Part shown: positions 63,498-64,000 of the stretch, one piece after another
How positions within the stretch are numbered: the first letter of the stretch is position 1
Layout of the letters: each line of letters begins with the position of its first letter
Assembly (NCBI RefSeq): GCF_014076415.1
Contig: NZ_CP043568.1
Coordinates: forward strand, 3,472,001-3,536,000
Source of the DNA: Comamonas testosteroni
GTDB lineage: Bacteria; Pseudomonadota; Gammaproteobacteria; Burkholderiales; Burkholderiaceae_C
Reading direction: 5' to 3'
Length of the DNA: 64,000 bases
Translations under genes and position numbers: made by a program
The notes under the pieces: generated by a model
The model's database searches: none
What the model saw: the letters and a program-made list of their open reading frames with translations, nothing else
Told to the model about the DNA's origin: nothing

Positions 63498-64000
63498 ATG
63501 AAGCTCTACAGTTTTTTTCGCAGCGGCACCTCGCACCGCCTGCGCATTGCTCTCAATCTCAAGGGCCTCACACCCGACTACCTCCCTGTCGATCTGCGCG
63601 TGGACGAGCAGGCCGAAGCGCCGTTCAAGCGCATCAACCCGCAAGGCCTGGTGCCCGCGCTGACGCTGGACAGCGGCGAAACGCTGATCCAGTCGCCCGC
63701 CATCATCGAATGGCTGGAAGAGCGCTACCCCACGCCTGCACTGCTGCCTGCCGACCCCGAGGCACGCGCCCATGTGCGCGCCATGGCGGCCATCGTTGGC
63801 TGTGATGTGCACCCCATCAACAACCGCCGCATCCTGCAGACCCTGCGCCAGCAGTTCGGTGCCGACGAGGCCGCCATCAACGCCTGGTGCGCCACCTGGA
63901 TCACGGCCGGCTTTGACGCCATCGAAGCCTTGCTGGCCCGGGACGGCACACGCGGCAGCTTTTGCTTTGGCGCAGCACCGAGCCTGGCCGATGTCTATCT
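63498..64000 (+). CDS. nagL: Maleylpyruvate isomerase, GST-zeta type (3' end beyond window)
   Basis: Glutathione-dependent cis-trans isomerase converting maleylpyruvate to fumarylpyruvate. The ATG at 63498 begins MKLYSFFRSGTSHRLRIALN, with the zeta-class active-site motif (FFRSGTSHR). INPQGLVPAL and LIQSPAIIEWLEERYP are the glutathione-site segments. About 167 residues are visible of the usual ~212; the gene continues past the right edge. It completes the gentisate operon. Confidence 0.93.
   Translation, partial: MKLYSFFRSGTSHRLRIALNLKGLTPDYLPVDLRVDEQAEAPFKRINPQGLVPALTLDSGETLIQSPAIIEWLEERYPTPALLPADPEARAHVRAMAAIVGCDVHPINNRRILQTLRQQFGADEAAINAWCATWITAGFDAIEALLARDGTRGSFCFGAAPSLADVY

Overview
The window looks like chromosome of a high-GC beta-proteobacterium of the Comamonadaceae, most likely a Comamonas (C. 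testosteroni-like). The reasons are the pmd-type protocatechuate 4,5-cleavage operon, a gentisate cluster, a Baeyer-Villiger oxidation cluster, a complete isc gene order, and short intergenic repeats. No insertion sequence, phage gene or CRISPR array is visible. The only RNA gene found is one tRNA-Gln(TTG).

Layout. 1-5270: the isc iron-sulfur assembly operon on the minus strand (iscR-iscS-iscU-iscA-hscB-hscA; hscA runs off the left edge), with a promoter and a probable IscR box upstream of iscR. 5315-8753: uvrB, then divergent aminotransferase (tyrB-like). 8943-12121: a Tat-type DODA dioxygenase (ygiD-like), a short CoA-transferase III and an aldo/keto reductase. 12321-12368: eight copies of a 6-bp repeat. 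12417-17083: a Baeyer-Villiger monooxygenase / esterase / 3-hydroxyacyl-CoA dehydrogenase operon with a divergent AraC-type regulator. 17236-24921: the protocatechuate 4,5-cleavage operon (ModA-like protein, pmdK, E, F, D, A, B, C), preceded by a T-N11-A LysR-type box.

25988-55935 is one large minus-strand capsule locus of the ABC-transporter (group 2, kps) type. Starting from the promoter side it holds kpsM, T, E, D; two large coiled-coil proteins; a 1065-residue triple glycosyltransferase; a GT-D-like protein; rfbB, D, A, C (dTDP-rhamnose); ugd, galU, pgi (sugar nucleotides); a GT2; kpsC and kpsS (Kdo linker); and then an alpha/beta-hydrolase-like membrane protein, a cytochrome P450 and a small membrane protein with overlapping ends. 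The part from 41533 to 46013 is clearly A/T-rich against its surroundings and was probably acquired separately.

56488-64000: selD, an Lrp/AsnC regulator, a 0.75-kb stretch without a recognisable gene, tRNA-Gln, a YbjQ-family protein, a LysR and a MarR regulator, and a divergent gentisate operon (gentisate 1,2-dioxygenase, fumarylpyruvate hydrolase, maleylpyruvate isomerase running off the right edge).

The strongest candidate for something undescribed is the pair of coiled-coil proteins at 46027-51498. One joins a methyltransferase-like head, five tandem 56-residue coiled-coil units (a 168-bp DNA repeat) and a BNR-type beta-propeller related to glycan-active enzymes. The other joins a sulfotransferase-like head, repeated coiled coil and a duplicated YRLG motif. 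Their position between the export genes and the glycosyltransferases suggests a scaffold or length-control device for the capsule, analogous to but not homologous along its length with the WbdD ruler. Further points of interest are the hairpin enclosing the kpsM start, the P450 coupled to kpsS, the signal-less ModA-like protein heading the pmd operon, and a terminator-like hairpin directly at the hscB start.
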